A DNA stretch of 64,000 nucleotides from NCBI RefSeq assembly GCF_002043095.1, contig NZ_MVOC01000018.1:1-64000 (forward strand). Reading direction: 5' to 3'. The notes beneath the pieces are model-generated. The model was not told where the DNA came from. It made no database searches and saw only the letters and a list, made by a program, of their open reading frames with translations. Positions 34,443 to 43,860 of this stretch are shown piece by piece. Both the position numbers and the translations under genes were made by a program. The stretch is from Mycobacterium sp. AT1 (GTDB lineage Bacteria; Actinomycetota; Actinomycetes; Mycobacteriales; Mycobacteriaceae). Within the stretch, counting starts at the first letter, position 1, and each line of letters starts with the position of its first letter.

Positions 34443-35267
34443 TCAGCTGTAGACGGGTTGCCCGTCCGACCCCAGGAGGTACCGCTCGGTGCCTTCTTCG
34501 ACCCGCGCCGCGTCCGCACCGAGCGAGACCGCGATCTTGTTGGCCGCGTTGCGCATGACGTCGAGCGTCAACTCCATGGCCTCGGCGTCGGAGAAGTGTT
34601 CCCGCACCCCGGCCACCACGTCGGAGTCGATCGCGGACGGCGTCCAGATCAACGCGTCCACATAACGAAGCGCCGCCTTGTGCCGATAGTCCAGCAGGCT
34701 GGACGACTCGTACTGCTCGATGTCGGAGTACATCGACTCGGTCCCGCCCGCGTCGAGCGCCGCGCCCTCACGCAGCGACTTGCACAGTCGGCAGTTGTGC
34801 GCAACGGCCCCACGCAGCCGCACCACCTCCGTGGTGACGGGGTCCAGCGCGCGCAGCGCGCCCACCGTGGGAACGAACTGGTTGAGCAGCACGTCGAGTG
34901 GATCGGTGTCGCGGTCCCACACGACGGGTTCGACGACCGGCGCGAAGCCCAACGCGGTCAGACCCGCCCTGACCCGCGGCACGAAGTCGGCGACGAAGAT
35001 CAGCCCGACCATCCGAAAGGCCTTGTCGCCCAACGCCGACATGAACGCGGCACGCTGCTCGGCGCTGATCCCCGACACGTCGACGGCGAACTGCTCGGCG
35101 AACTCGGCGAGCCGTGGGTCGTCGTCGGCCTCCCCCTGCGCCGGCAGCGGCGTCAACGACATCGCGTCGGCGCACACCGCCCGCACCAGGGCGTTGCGGC
35201 CCCCGTCGCCCTCGGGCGACAGTGCCATCAACCGGGTCAGCAACTCGTACAACTGGTCGTCGTCCAC
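34443..35267 (-). CDS. Carboxymuconolactone decarboxylase/AhpD-like family protein
   Basis: 274 residues from a GTG at 35267. The diagnostic helix with a redox C-x-x-C reads RGAVAHNCRLCKSLREGAAL, about residues 152-171, followed by YRHKAALRYVDALIW. The N-terminal half is a less conserved helical region, making it longer than single-domain AhpD. The AhpD group acts in peroxide or alkylhydroperoxide reduction; true substrates for two-part members are unknown. It diverges from the amidohydrolase with about 70 bp between. Confidence 0.8.
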   Translation of the reverse strand: MDDDQLYELLTRLMALSPEGDGGRNALVRAVCADAMSLTPLPAQGEADDDPRLAEFAEQFAVDVSGISAEQRAAFMSALGDKAFRMVGLIFVADFVPRVRAGLTALGFAPVVEPVVWDRDTDPLDVLLNQFVPTVGALRALDPVTTEVVRLRGAVAHNCRLCKSLREGAALDAGGTESMYSDIEQYESSSLLDYRHKAALRYVDALIWTPSAIDSDVVAGVREHFSDAEAMELTLDVMRNAANKIAVSLGADAARVEEGTERYLLGSDGQPVYS

Positions 35268-35338
35268 ACCCGCGATTATGTCTGCCCGCCGCCACGTACA
35301 CGGCTAACTCGTCGATCTCCGTCGTCGCACACACCAAG

Positions 35339-37039
35339 ATGACTACCGTCTCGATCATGATCAACGACTCGCTCCGCGCGGAGCGCATCTTCCGCGGCGG
35401 CACCATCCTGACGATGGACGACGAACGACAGCGCGTGCAGGCGATTGCCATCGCAGGCGGACGCATCCTGGCGATCGGCGACGAAGCCGACGTAATGACC
35501 ACCCACGGCGACGGCACCGAGGTGGTGGACCTGGGCGGCCGCACCCTCATGCCGTCGTTCGTCGACGCTCACGGCCACTTCGCCAACGCACCACAGATTG
35601 TCAAGTGGGCCAACGTGTCCGGCGTACCCGCCGGGCCGGTCACCAGCATCGCCGACATCCAACGCGTGCTCGCGGAGTTCGCGACCGCCAACGCGGTCGC
35701 TCCCGGGGCGTGGATCGTCGGCTACGGCTACGACATGTCGAACCTGTCCGACGGCCGCCAGTGCACCCGCGACGATCTTGACGCCGTCCTGCCCGACAAT
35801 CCGGTGATCCTGATCCACAGCTCCAATCACGGCGCGGTGCTCAACTCGCGGGGCTTTGCCGCAGTCGGATACGACGCGACCACCCCCACCCCACCCGGCG
35901 GCCTGATACTTCGCCGGTCTGGCAGCAATGAGCCCGAGGGGCTGATCATGGAGACGGCATTCGCCCCGATCTTCGCCAACATGCCGCAGCCATCGGAAGA
36001 GGAGATGCTCGCGGCGTTCGACGCCGCCCAGCAGCTCTACGCCAGCAAGGGCACCACCACCGTGCAGGAGGGTGCCACCCACGTCAACGACCTTGCCCTC
36101 ATCAGGACCGCGGCCGAACAGGGTCGCCTCTACCTCGACGTGGTCGCCGTCCCGCTCGTACTGGAGGTACCGAAGTTCATCACGCAGTACTTCCCCGACT
36201 TCACCGGCGGCCCAACGGAGTTGCCCGACAACGCCTCCGAGGCCTTCGGAACCTACCGCAACCGGCTCAAGCTGCAGGGCATCAAGTGCATCGTCGACGG
36301 GTCACCCCAAGGCAAGACGGCCTACTGGACCAAACCGCTGCTGACACCCGGACCCAACGGCGAGACCGAGTGGTGTGGCCAGCCGGTGTTCCCCAAGGAC
36401 GTCGTCGACCAGATGGTGAGATCGATTGCCGACGCGGGCATTCAGATCTTCTGCCACTGCAACGGCGACGCAGCCGTCGACATGATGATCGACGCCTGCC
36501 GGGCGGCGGGGATGACCGCGGGCGACGACCGTCGAACCGTCGTCGTCCACTCCCAGTTCATGCGGCCCGACCAGCTCGACGACTACGTCGAATTGGGTTT
36601 GTCTCCAAGTTTCTTCACCGTGCACGCCTACTTCTGGGGCGACCTCCACGTGGAGAATCTGGGACGCGAGCGCGCCTACTTCCTCAGCCCGATGGCATCG
36701 GCCATCGATGCGGGGCTGCGCTGTTCCAACCACAACGACTTCTCGGTCACGCCCGTCGACCCGATGCGGATGGTGTGGAGCGCCGTCGCACGCACGTCAC
36801 GGTCGGGCGAGATCATCGGCCCCGACGAGCGGGTGACGCCGTGGCAGGCGCTCAAGGCACTCACCATCGAAGCAGCGTGGCAGATCCGCGAGGAGAACGA
36901 CAAGGGCACACTGTCGCCGGGCAAACTGGCTGATCTGGTGATCCTCGACGAAGACCCCACCGCCGTGCCCACCGACCAAATACTGGACATCGCCGTCGTC
37001 GAGACGTTCAAGGAGGGCCGCAGCGTCTACTGCGCCTGA
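35339..37039 (+). CDS. Amidohydrolase family protein (YtcJ-like)
   Basis: 566 residues. The ATG at 35339 was chosen since the upstream frame is Arg/Pro-rich non-coding. Metal-dependent hydrolase features: GGRTLMPSFVDAHGHF (HxH), the YtcJ segment DGSPQGKTAYW, HCNGDAAVDMMIDA and HSQFMRPDQL with further His ligands, and NHNDFSVTPVDP with the catalytic Asp. SPGKLADLVILDEDP is the typical small beta-domain return. It probably hydrolyses a C-N bond in an unknown substrate. Its end overlaps the convergent tldE-like gene by 13 bp. Confidence 0.88.
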   Translation: MTTVSIMINDSLRAERIFRGGTILTMDDERQRVQAIAIAGGRILAIGDEADVMTTHGDGTEVVDLGGRTLMPSFVDAHGHFANAPQIVKWANVSGVPAGPVTSIADIQRVLAEFATANAVAPGAWIVGYGYDMSNLSDGRQCTRDDLDAVLPDNPVILIHSSNHGAVLNSRGFAAVGYDATTPTPPGGLILRRSGSNEPEGLIMETAFAPIFANMPQPSEEEMLAAFDAAQQLYASKGTTTVQEGATHVNDLALIRTAAEQGRLYLDVVAVPLVLEVPKFITQYFPDFTGGPTELPDNASEAFGTYRNRLKLQGIKCIVDGSPQGKTAYWTKPLLTPGPNGETEWCGQPVFPKDVVDQMVRSIADAGIQIFCHCNGDAAVDMMIDACRAAGMTAGDDRRTVVVHSQFMRPDQLDDYVELGLSPSFFTVHAYFWGDLHVENLGRERAYFLSPMASAIDAGLRCSNHNDFSVTPVDPMRMVWSAVARTSRSGEIIGPDERVTPWQALKALTIEAAWQIREENDKGTLSPGKLADLVILDEDPTAVPTDQILDIAVVETFKEGRSVYCA

Positions 37040-38397
37040 CTGACCGAGGACATGTGGAAGTCCGGGATCCGCAGCGACGGCATCTTCGCCCGGGTCGCCC
37101 AGTCGCCCCACTCGCGCGGCAGGGTCACTTCGCTGACCCCGGCCTCGGTGGCGCGGCGCAACAGGTCCAGTGGGCTTTCGTTGAAGCGAAAGTTGTTCAC
37201 CGCACCGGTGACCTGGCCATCCTCGACCAGGTACACGCCGTCGCGGGTCAGGCCCGTCAACAGCAGCACGGTCGGGTCGACCTCGCGGATGTACCACAGC
37301 GTGGTCAGCAACAGTCCCCGCTCGGTACGGCGGACCATGTCCGACAGGCTTGCCCACCCGCCCGTCATCAGCATGTTGTCCCCAGGGATCGCCACGGGCA
37401 CGTCGAACTCCGCCGCCGCCGCCCGCGGATATGCCAGCGCGTTGATCGTGCCGTCGCGGATCCAGTCGACGCGCTCGACGTCCACACCGTTGTCGAACAC
37501 CGACATTCGCTCCGAGGAACTGGTCGCCGCCACGAACGGCGCACACTCCAGACCCGCCGCCGCCGGATCGGAGTACAGCGTCAGCCCGAGATCGCCGAGC
37601 TTCTCCCCCACTCGGGTTCCGCCCGGCGCCGACAGTGCGGTGCGACCCTCCTGTGCGCCGCGCCCGTCCATGGTCCAGCCGAGGTAGATCATCATGTCGG
37701 CCACCGTCGAGGGAGGCATCAACGTCTCGTAGCGACCGGCGGGCAGCTCGACGGTGCGTTCGGCCCAACCCAGCCGGGTCGACAGCTCCTCGAGCATCGA
37801 ATCCGTTGGCACGTCGACGAAGTCGGGCGTCCCAACGCCCACCCACGCGCTGGCCCCGCCGCGCTTGGCGTTGACCTCCACCGAACCGGTCGGCTGGGTG
37901 AAGCGCCGCCGCAAACCCGTCGACGTCGCGACGAACGTCGTGTCCAGCTCGTGGCGCGCGAACCCGTACAACTGGTCGGCGCCGCGGAAACCCTTCGCCA
38001 AACTCTTTGCCACGCCGGCAAACACGTCGGTGGCGGTCTCTGGCACGGGTGCGTCCCAGTCGTCGGGCACCTCGTCCCCGCCCACGATCGGCGCACCGTC
38101 GCGCGCCTCCGGGGCCGAGCGCGCCGCCTCCTGCGAAGCCGCGACCAGACCGGCGATCGCCGACGGGTCGACCTCGCTGGACTTCACCGAGCCGACGTGC
38201 GCGCCGTTGCCCTTGCGCACGATCGAAATCACCGTGGTGTCGCGGCCGCGCGTCTCGCCATTGGTGGTCATCGAGTTGCCCGCCCACCGCAGCGACGCCG
38301 TCGCCCGGTCGGTAACCACCACGATGGTCTCGTCGGCTCCGCCGCGTCGGGCGGCTTCGACGAGGACGAGACCCGCCACGTCGGGTGCGCTGATCAT
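37027..38397 (-). CDS. TldE/PmbA family protein (Rv2314c homologue)
   Basis: 456 residues, the metal-lacking partner of TldD. The start ATG at 38397 overlaps the tldD stop (ATGA) and has AGGACGGCAGGA upstream. It has the PmbA core: KGNGAHVGSVKSSEVDPSAI, GAPIVGGDEVPDDWDAPV, GRYETLMPPSTVADMMIYLG, and the late GLTRDGVYLVEDGQVTGAVN. In other bacteria TldD/TldE form a protease that degrades or matures peptides (microcin B17, CcdA). The role in mycobacteria is not established. Order matches M. tuberculosis Rv2314c-Rv2315c. Confidence 0.88.
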   Translation of the reverse strand: MISAPDVAGLVLVEAARRGGADETIVVVTDRATASLRWAGNSMTTNGETRGRDTTVISIVRKGNGAHVGSVKSSEVDPSAIAGLVAASQEAARSAPEARDGAPIVGGDEVPDDWDAPVPETATDVFAGVAKSLAKGFRGADQLYGFARHELDTTFVATSTGLRRRFTQPTGSVEVNAKRGGASAWVGVGTPDFVDVPTDSMLEELSTRLGWAERTVELPAGRYETLMPPSTVADMMIYLGWTMDGRGAQEGRTALSAPGGTRVGEKLGDLGLTLYSDPAAAGLECAPFVAATSSSERMSVFDNGVDVERVDWIRDGTINALAYPRAAAAEFDVPVAIPGDNMLMTGGWASLSDMVRRTERGLLLTTLWYIREVDPTVLLLTGLTRDGVYLVEDGQVTGAVNNFRFNESPLDLLRRATEAGVSEVTLPREWGDWATRAKMPSLRIPDFHMSSVSQAQ

Positions 38398-39917
38398 TCC
38401 TGCCGTCCTGATTCTTCTCGGGTGTTCAGCACGTTGATCCCCCGGAACAGTGCCGACGGGCACCCGTGACTGACGGCGGCGACCTGACCGGGTTGGGCCT
38501 TGCCGCAGTTGAACGCGCCGCCGAGCCGCCAGGTCGACGGGCCGCCGACCGCCTCCATCGCCCCCCAGAAGTCCGTCGTGACGGCCTGGTACGCGACGTC
38601 GCGGAGCTGGCCGTCGAGGCGGCCGTCGCGAATCCGGAAGAACCGTTGCCCGGTGAATTGAAAGTTGTAGCGCTGCATGTCAATCGACCACGACTTGTCG
38701 CCGACGACGTACACACCGTCCTCTACCTTGGCGATGAGGTCCTCGGTGGTCGTGTCGTCCTGCGCCGGTTGCAGCGACACGTTGGCCATCCGCTGGATCG
38801 GAACGTGATGGGGCGAATCGGCATACGAGCAGCCGTTGGACCTGGCTTCGCCGAGTCGTGGTGCGAACACCCTGTCGAGTTGGTAGCCAACGAAGACGCC
38901 GTCGCGCACCAGGTCCCACTTCTGGGCGCGCACCCCCTCGTCGTCGAAACCGATTGTCGCCAAACCGAAGTCGACGGTACGGTCAGCGGTCACGTTCATC
39001 ACCGGGGAGCCGTAGCGCATCACGCCCAGCTTGTCCGGCGTCGCGAACGACGTTCCCGCATAAGCGGCTTCGTACCCGATCGCCCTGTCGTACTCGGTGG
39101 CGTGGCCGATCGACTCGTGAATGGTGAGCCACAGATTGGACGGGTCGATCACCAAATCCGTCGGACCCGCCACCACCGACGGCGCCTTGGTCTTCTCGGC
39201 CAACAGGGACGGCAGTTCGGCGAGCTCGCCCGACCAGTCCCACACCTCGTCGCCCGCGACGTACTCCCAGCCGCGCGCCGTCGGCGGCGCCAGCGTACGC
39301 ATCGTCTCGAACGTGCCTGCCGCGGCGTCGACCGCGACGGCGTCGAAGGTCGGCTGCAGGCGCACCCGCTGCTGAGTGGTCGACGAGCCGAACGTGTCGG
39401 CGTAGAACGACTGCTCCTTGACGGCCTGAAGAACCGCGGACACGTGGTCGACGCCGTCGGCAGCCAGCAGCCGACCCGAGTACTCGTCGAGCACGGCAAT
39501 CTTGTCCGCGGCAGGCACGTCGAACGGGTCGACGAGGTAGTCCGACACCCACGTCACGTCGGAGTACACCGGCTCCGGTGCGAGCTCGATGCGTTCGGCG
39601 TTGAGCGGGGACAGCGTGGTCGCCACGCGAACCGCGCGCCGGGCCGTCTCGGCCGCGACGGTCGGGGCGAGCTCGGCATGCGAGGCGAAACCCCACGTCC
39701 CGTCGACGATGACCCGGACCGCAAGACCGACCTCGCGGGTGATGACCGACGTCTCCAGCTCGCCGTCGCGCAGCTGCACGATCTCGGTGGTGATGCGGTG
39801 AATCCGTAGGTCTGCGTAGCTGGCCCCCGCGGCCGTCGCCGCCGAAAGAGCTGCGTCGGCGAGCTGGTGCCGCGGCAGCCCAAGGAAGTCGGGGTCGACA
39901 CGTCTGCGCGCTGTCAC
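38394..39917 (-). CDS. TldD family metalloprotease (Rv2315c homologue)
   Basis: 507 residues from the GTG at 39917; an ATG at 39938 is possible. The zinc motif HESIGHATEYD (H-E-x-x-x-H) lies in LWLTIHESIGHATE at about residue 270. The C-terminus has QPGQVAAVSHGCPSALFRGI. The region between has the GSPVMNVTADRT and GYQLDR blocks of TldD. It forms a hetero-complex with TldE, coded next with a 4-base overlap. Its start lies only about 30 bp from that of uspA on the other strand, so the two promoters must overlap. Confidence 0.88.
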   Translation of the reverse strand: MTARRRVDPDFLGLPRHQLADAALSAATAAGASYADLRIHRITTEIVQLRDGELETSVITREVGLAVRVIVDGTWGFASHAELAPTVAAETARRAVRVATTLSPLNAERIELAPEPVYSDVTWVSDYLVDPFDVPAADKIAVLDEYSGRLLAADGVDHVSAVLQAVKEQSFYADTFGSSTTQQRVRLQPTFDAVAVDAAAGTFETMRTLAPPTARGWEYVAGDEVWDWSGELAELPSLLAEKTKAPSVVAGPTDLVIDPSNLWLTIHESIGHATEYDRAIGYEAAYAGTSFATPDKLGVMRYGSPVMNVTADRTVDFGLATIGFDDEGVRAQKWDLVRDGVFVGYQLDRVFAPRLGEARSNGCSYADSPHHVPIQRMANVSLQPAQDDTTTEDLIAKVEDGVYVVGDKSWSIDMQRYNFQFTGQRFFRIRDGRLDGQLRDVAYQAVTTDFWGAMEAVGGPSTWRLGGAFNCGKAQPGQVAAVSHGCPSALFRGINVLNTREESGRQE

Positions 39918-39947
39918 GCCTCCACCGTAGTGGCACATAATGACGCC

Positions 39948-40820
39948 GTGGGTCGCCAGCGGGTACGCAACGCCGTCACGGGCTACTCGCTGCTCGCACC
40001 CAGCCTGTTCGGCGTGGTGACCTTTCTGGTGCTGCCGATGTTCGTCGTCCTGTGGTTGAGCCTGCACAGTTGGGACCTGCTCGGCCCGATCCGCTATGTG
40101 GGGCTGAGCAATTGGCGGTCGGTGCTGACCGACGAGACGTTCGGCACATCCATGATCGCCACCCTTGCGTTCATCCTTCTGGTGGTCCCGCTGCAGACCG
40201 TGCTCGGACTCCTTGCCGCGAGCCTGCTGGCCGTCAACCTGCCGGCCAGTGGCTTCTTCCGGACGCTCTACGTCCTGCCGTGGATCTGCTCCCCGCTGGC
40301 CATCGCGGTGCTGTGGAAGTGGATCCTCGCCCCGACCGACGGCGCGGTCAGCACCGTCCTTGGGCGTCCGGTCGAATGGTTGACCGACCCCGCGTTGGCG
40401 CTGCCCGTCGTCTCGGCCGTCACGGTGTGGACCAACGTCGGCTACGTGACGCTGTTCTTCCTTGCGGGCATCCTGGCCATCCCCCGCGACATTCAGAACG
40501 CCGCGCGTACCGACGGCGCCACCGCATGGCAGCGGTTCCGCTACGTCACCCTCCCGATGCTCCGGCCGACGCTGTTCTTCGTGCTCGTCACCGGGATCGT
40601 CAGCGCCGCGCAGATTTTCGACACCGTGTACGCCCTGACCGGTGTCGGACCGCAGGGCCGCACCGACGTGATCGCACACCGCATCTACGCCGAGGCCTTC
40701 GGTGCGGCAGCCGTCGGCCGCGCGGCGGTGATGGCGGTCGTGCTGTTCGTGCTGCTGCTCGGCGTGACGCTGGTGCAGCACCTCTACTTCCGCCGCAGGA
40801 TCAGCTATGACCTGGTCTAG
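39948..40820 (+). CDS. uspA: Sugar ABC transporter permease UspA
   Basis: 290 residues, binding-protein-dependent permease with about six TM segments (first SLLAPSLFGVVTFLVLPMFVV). The EAA-type loop is NAARTDGATAWQRFRYVTLP. The GTG at 39948 starts directly at the first hydrophilic residues; longer frames reach into the tldD promoter. It overlaps uspB by 14 bp. In M. tuberculosis UspABC takes up amino-sugars; as there, no ATPase is encoded in the cluster, so a shared one must energise it. Confidence 0.9.
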   Translation: MGRQRVRNAVTGYSLLAPSLFGVVTFLVLPMFVVLWLSLHSWDLLGPIRYVGLSNWRSVLTDETFGTSMIATLAFILLVVPLQTVLGLLAASLLAVNLPASGFFRTLYVLPWICSPLAIAVLWKWILAPTDGAVSTVLGRPVEWLTDPALALPVVSAVTVWTNVGYVTLFFLAGILAIPRDIQNAARTDGATAWQRFRYVTLPMLRPTLFFVLVTGIVSAAQIFDTVYALTGVGPQGRTDVIAHRIYAEAFGAAAVGRAAVMAVVLFVLLLGVTLVQHLYFRRRISYDLV

Positions 40821-41622
40821 GAACGCGGCCGTATACGCGGGTTTGGTCGTCCTCGCGGTCGTCACGCTGGTCCCGTTCGGGCTGGGCCTGCTGACGTCGT
40901 TCACCTCGGCTCGCCAGTTCAACACCGAGTCGCCGCTGTCGGTGCCGTCGCCGCCCACGTTGGCGAACTACCTCGGCTTGGCCGACGCGGGCTTCGGCCG
41001 GGCGATCGTGGTGACGGCCTTGGTGACCGCCGTCGTGCTGCTCGGCCAGCTCACCTTCTCGGTGTTCGCCGCCTACGCGTTCGCGCGGATGGAGTTCCCA
41101 GGCCGCGACGCGTTGTTCTGGGTCTACGTCGCGACGCTGATGGTGCCCGCCACCGTGACCGTCGTCCCGCTGTACCTGATGTTCGCCGAGGTAGGTCTGC
41201 GAAACACGTTCTGGGCGTTGGTGTTGCCGTTCATGTTCGGCTCGCCGTACGCAATCTTCCTGCTGCGCGAGTACTTCCGGACCATTCCCGCCGACCTGAT
41301 CAGAGCCGCCAGGATGGACGGCGCCAGCACCCTCGACGTCATCGTGCACGTGGTGCTGCCCGCGAGCCGCCCGATTCTGGTGACCCTCGCACTCATCACC
41401 GCGGTGTCGCAGTGGAACAACTTCATGTGGCCACTGGTCATCACGAGCGGGCGCACGTGGCAGGTGTTGACCGTGGCCACCGCGGGCCTGCAATCCCGCT
41501 ACGACGCGCAGTGGACGCTGGTGATGGCGGCGACGACGGTCGCGATCGTCCCGCTGATCGTGCTGTTCGTCGCGTTCGGGCGCCAGATCGTCGGCTCCAT
41601 CGTGGTGACGGGACTCAAGTGA
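40807..41622 (+). CDS. uspB: Sugar ABC transporter permease UspB
   Basis: 271 residues, second permease subunit (MalG-like). The EAA loop is RAARMDGASTLDVIVHVVLP near residue 163, and six TM segments include the last IVPLIVLFVAFGRQIVGSIV. The ATG at 40807 lies inside the uspA end. It pairs with UspA to form the membrane channel. A stem of 10 bp follows in the gap before uspC. Confidence 0.9.
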   Translation: MTWSRNAAVYAGLVVLAVVTLVPFGLGLLTSFTSARQFNTESPLSVPSPPTLANYLGLADAGFGRAIVVTALVTAVVLLGQLTFSVFAAYAFARMEFPGRDALFWVYVATLMVPATVTVVPLYLMFAEVGLRNTFWALVLPFMFGSPYAIFLLREYFRTIPADLIRAARMDGASTLDVIVHVVLPASRPILVTLALITAVSQWNNFMWPLVITSGRTWQVLTVATAGLQSRYDAQWTLVMAATTVAIVPLIVLFVAFGRQIVGSIVVTGLK

Positions 41623-41629
41623 CGCCGAC

Positions 41630-41678
41630 ACTGCGCTCACTGCGACGAAGTGCGAGTGAGCAGCACGCTGAGCGCAGT
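41630..41678 (+). promoter_or_regulatory. Hairpin in the uspB-uspC gap
   Basis: ACTGCGCTCA at 41630-41639 pairs with TGAGCGCAGT at 41669-41678; a small inner stem (CACT/AGTG) is also possible. There is no U-run, so it is not a standard terminator. It may set the relative level of the binding protein message, as intercistronic hairpins do in other sugar importers. Confidence 0.4.
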
Positions 41679-41695
41679 CTCGGCGCGGGGCCGCG

Positions 41696-43033
41696 ATGAC
41701 CAAGCCCAAGTTCTCCACGCTGTTCGCCGGCGCGCTGGCCCTCGTCATGGTCGTCCTTCTCGGCGCCGCGGTGCTCCTCGGCGGGTCGAGCGAGCGCTCC
41801 GGCAAGACCGTGGTGACGGTGCGACTGTGGGACGAGCAGGTCGCCGCGGCCTACCGTCAGTCGTTCGACGCGTTCAGCCGCGAGCATCCCGACGTCGAGG
41901 TGCGCATCAACGTCGTGGCGTACTCGTCGTACTTCGACACGCTGCGCACCGACGTGGCAGGGGGCGGCGCCGACGACGTCTTCTGGCTGTCCAACGCCTA
42001 CTTCGCGAACTACGCCGACAACGGCAGGTTGCTCGACGTCGGGAAGACCCTCGGCACCGACGCGGCCCGGGCGTGGGACGCCTCGGTGGTTCGGCAGTTC
42101 ACCCGCAACGGCGTGCTGTGGGGGGTGCCACAACTCACCGACGCCGGCATCGCGGTCTACTACAACGCCGACCTGCTCGACCGGGCCGGGGTCGAACCCG
42201 CCGACCTGAGCGATCTGAAGTGGTCTCCCGACCCCGCCGAGGACACCCTGCGACCGCTGCTGGCCCGGCTGACCGTCGACGCCGCCGGAAACCGAGCCGA
42301 CACACCAAGATTCGACCCGGATCGCATCCGGCAGTGGGGCTACAACGCCGCCAACGACCTGCAGGGCATCTACCTGAACTACGTCGGCTCCGCGGGCGGG
42401 GCGTTCCAGGACGGCGACCGCTTCGCCTTCGACAATCCCGCCGCCGTCCAGGCTTTCGAGTACCTGGTCGGGCTGGTCAACCGCGACCACGTCGCTCCCC
42501 CGGCCTCGGACACCAACGGCAACGGGGACTTCTCCCGCAACCAATTCCTGCAGGGCAGGATGGCGCTGTTCCAGTCCGGCACCTACAACCTCGCGGCGAT
42601 TGCCGATCAGGCCCCGTTTCGGTGGGGCGTCACGATGCTCCCCACGGGTCCGAAGGGCCGCGTCAGCGTCACCAACGGCATCGCCGCCGCGGGCAACGCC
42701 GCTTCGCCGCACCCCGACGCCGTGCGTCGAGTCCTCGAGTGGATGGGCAGCACCCGCGGCAACGCGTTCCTCGGCAGCGGCGGCGCCGCGATCCCGGCCG
42801 TCACCGCGGCTCAGCCCGGGTACTTCGCGCACTGGGCCGCCCGAGGCGTGGACGTCACCCCGTTCTTCAGCGTGCTCGACGGACCACGCATCCCGGCGCC
42901 CGGAGGACCGGGCTTCGCCGCCGGATATCAGGCGTTGACGCCCTACTTCGACGAGATGTTCCTCGGCCGTCGCGACGTGCCGAGCAGTCTCGCGGCCGCC
43001 CAAGAAGCCGCCAACGCCGCCGCCGACCGCTAA
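41696..43033 (+). CDS. uspC: Sugar ABC transporter substrate-binding protein UspC
   Basis: 445 residues, family 1 extracellular solute-binding protein ([20 protein letters not shown] then [40 protein letters not shown]). An N-terminal hydrophobic segment ([20 protein letters not shown]) directs export. No Cys follows it, so lipid anchoring by a lipobox is not supported; an uncleaved anchor or free secretion is possible. It follows uspAB after the hairpin and supplies substrate to that permease pair. Confidence 0.88.
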   Translation: MTKPKFSTLFAGALALVMVVLLGAAVLLGGSSERSGKTVVTVRLWDEQVAAAYRQSFDAFSREHPDVEVRINVVAYSSYFDTLRTDVAGGGADDVFWLSNAYFANYADNGRLLDVGKTLGTDAARAWDASVVRQFTRNGVLWGVPQLTDAGIAVYYNADLLDRAGVEPADLSDLKWSPDPAEDTLRPLLARLTVDAAGNRADTPRFDPDRIRQWGYNAANDLQGIYLNYVGSAGGAFQDGDRFAFDNPAAVQAFEYLVGLVNRDHVAPPASDTNGNGDFSRNQFLQGRMALFQSGTYNLAAIADQAPFRWGVTMLPTGPKGRVSVTNGIAAAGNAASPHPDAVRRVLEWMGSTRGNAFLGSGGAAIPAVTAAQPGYFAHWAARGVDVTPFFSVLDGPRIPAPGGPGFAAGYQALTPYFDEMFLGRRDVPSSLAAAQEAANAAADR

Positions 43034-43860
43034 GTCGTCGCCAACGGCGTGAAGACCTCCACGTACACCGAGACGGCACACAGCACCAGGACGGTCGCAA
43101 AGGCCACGGCGTCGGGCCATTTCGGTCGTGACGGCAGCGCGGAGATCTGACCGGCGCCACCGCGGGCGGTGATCGCGTCGCCCATCTCGTCGGCGCGACG
43201 CAACGCCACGGTGACGGCCGCCGCGAGCAGATCGATGATCTCCGCGTTCAACCGGCGATGGCGTTCCCTTGCGGTGGTGGCGGGGTCGCGTGGCCTGAGC
43301 TTGCGGGCGGCGAACAGCACACGGAATTCGTCGATCAGCATCGGGAAGGCGCGCAGGGCCAGCGCCAGGGCCACGGCGTAGTCGTCGACCGGCAGGCGAA
43401 ACAGGCGCAGCGGCCTACCAATCTTGGCCACCGCGGGCGCGACCTCGGCGACGTTGGTGGTCCACGACACCAGCCCGCCGAGGCCAAGCAGCACTATCGA
43501 GAGCACGGTGATCTGAAGGAACTTCAACAGCCCGCCGAGCCCGAAGTCCACCGAGGCGACGGTGAGGTGCGGCGCCCCGCCGGCGAACGACGCCGTCAAC
43601 GCGCCGAGGAACAGCAGGAACCACAGCCAGCGCGGCACCGACGGCAGCACGCCGCGCGGGATGTGGGCGATCTTGGCGGTCAACAGGACGAACAAGCCCA
43701 CCAACGCGATCGGCACCCAGCCGGGGTACAGCGTCAGCAGCACGCCGATGATCGCGACGACGAGAAGCTTGGTGCCTGCCCACAATTCGTGAATGGCGGT
43801 GCGGCCGGGCACCGGTCTCAGCAGCACGACGGGCCGCGACTGGCGCTGCGGGGCGGTCAT
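43030..43860 (-). CDS. ECF transporter T component (EcfT; Rv2325c homologue)
   Basis: 276 residues. N-terminal TM segments ([38 protein letters not shown]) and the coupling region [20 protein letters not shown] then AARKLRPRD, containing an Ala-Arg-x-Leu-Arg ECF-T motif. It overlaps the upstream ATPase gene by 4 bases (ATGA). It couples ATP hydrolysis to substrate-binding subunit motion in the membrane. The stop overlaps the end of convergent uspC by 4 bp. Confidence 0.87.
   Translation of the reverse strand: MTAPQRQSRPVVLLRPVPGRTAIHELWAGTKLLVVAIIGVLLTLYPGWVPIALVGLFVLLTAKIAHIPRGVLPSVPRWLWFLLFLGALTASFAGGAPHLTVASVDFGLGGLLKFLQITVLSIVLLGLGGLVSWTTNVAEVAPAVAKIGRPLRLFRLPVDDYAVALALALRAFPMLIDEFRVLFAARKLRPRDPATTARERHRRLNAEIIDLLAAAVTVALRRADEMGDAITARGGAGQISALPSRPKWPDAVAFATVLVLCAVSVYVEVFTPLATT

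Noticed and set aside
39939..40958. N-terminal extension of the TldD frame by about 340 codons
   Set aside because: It is antisense to uspA, with shadow composition; the true protein begins near 39917-39938.
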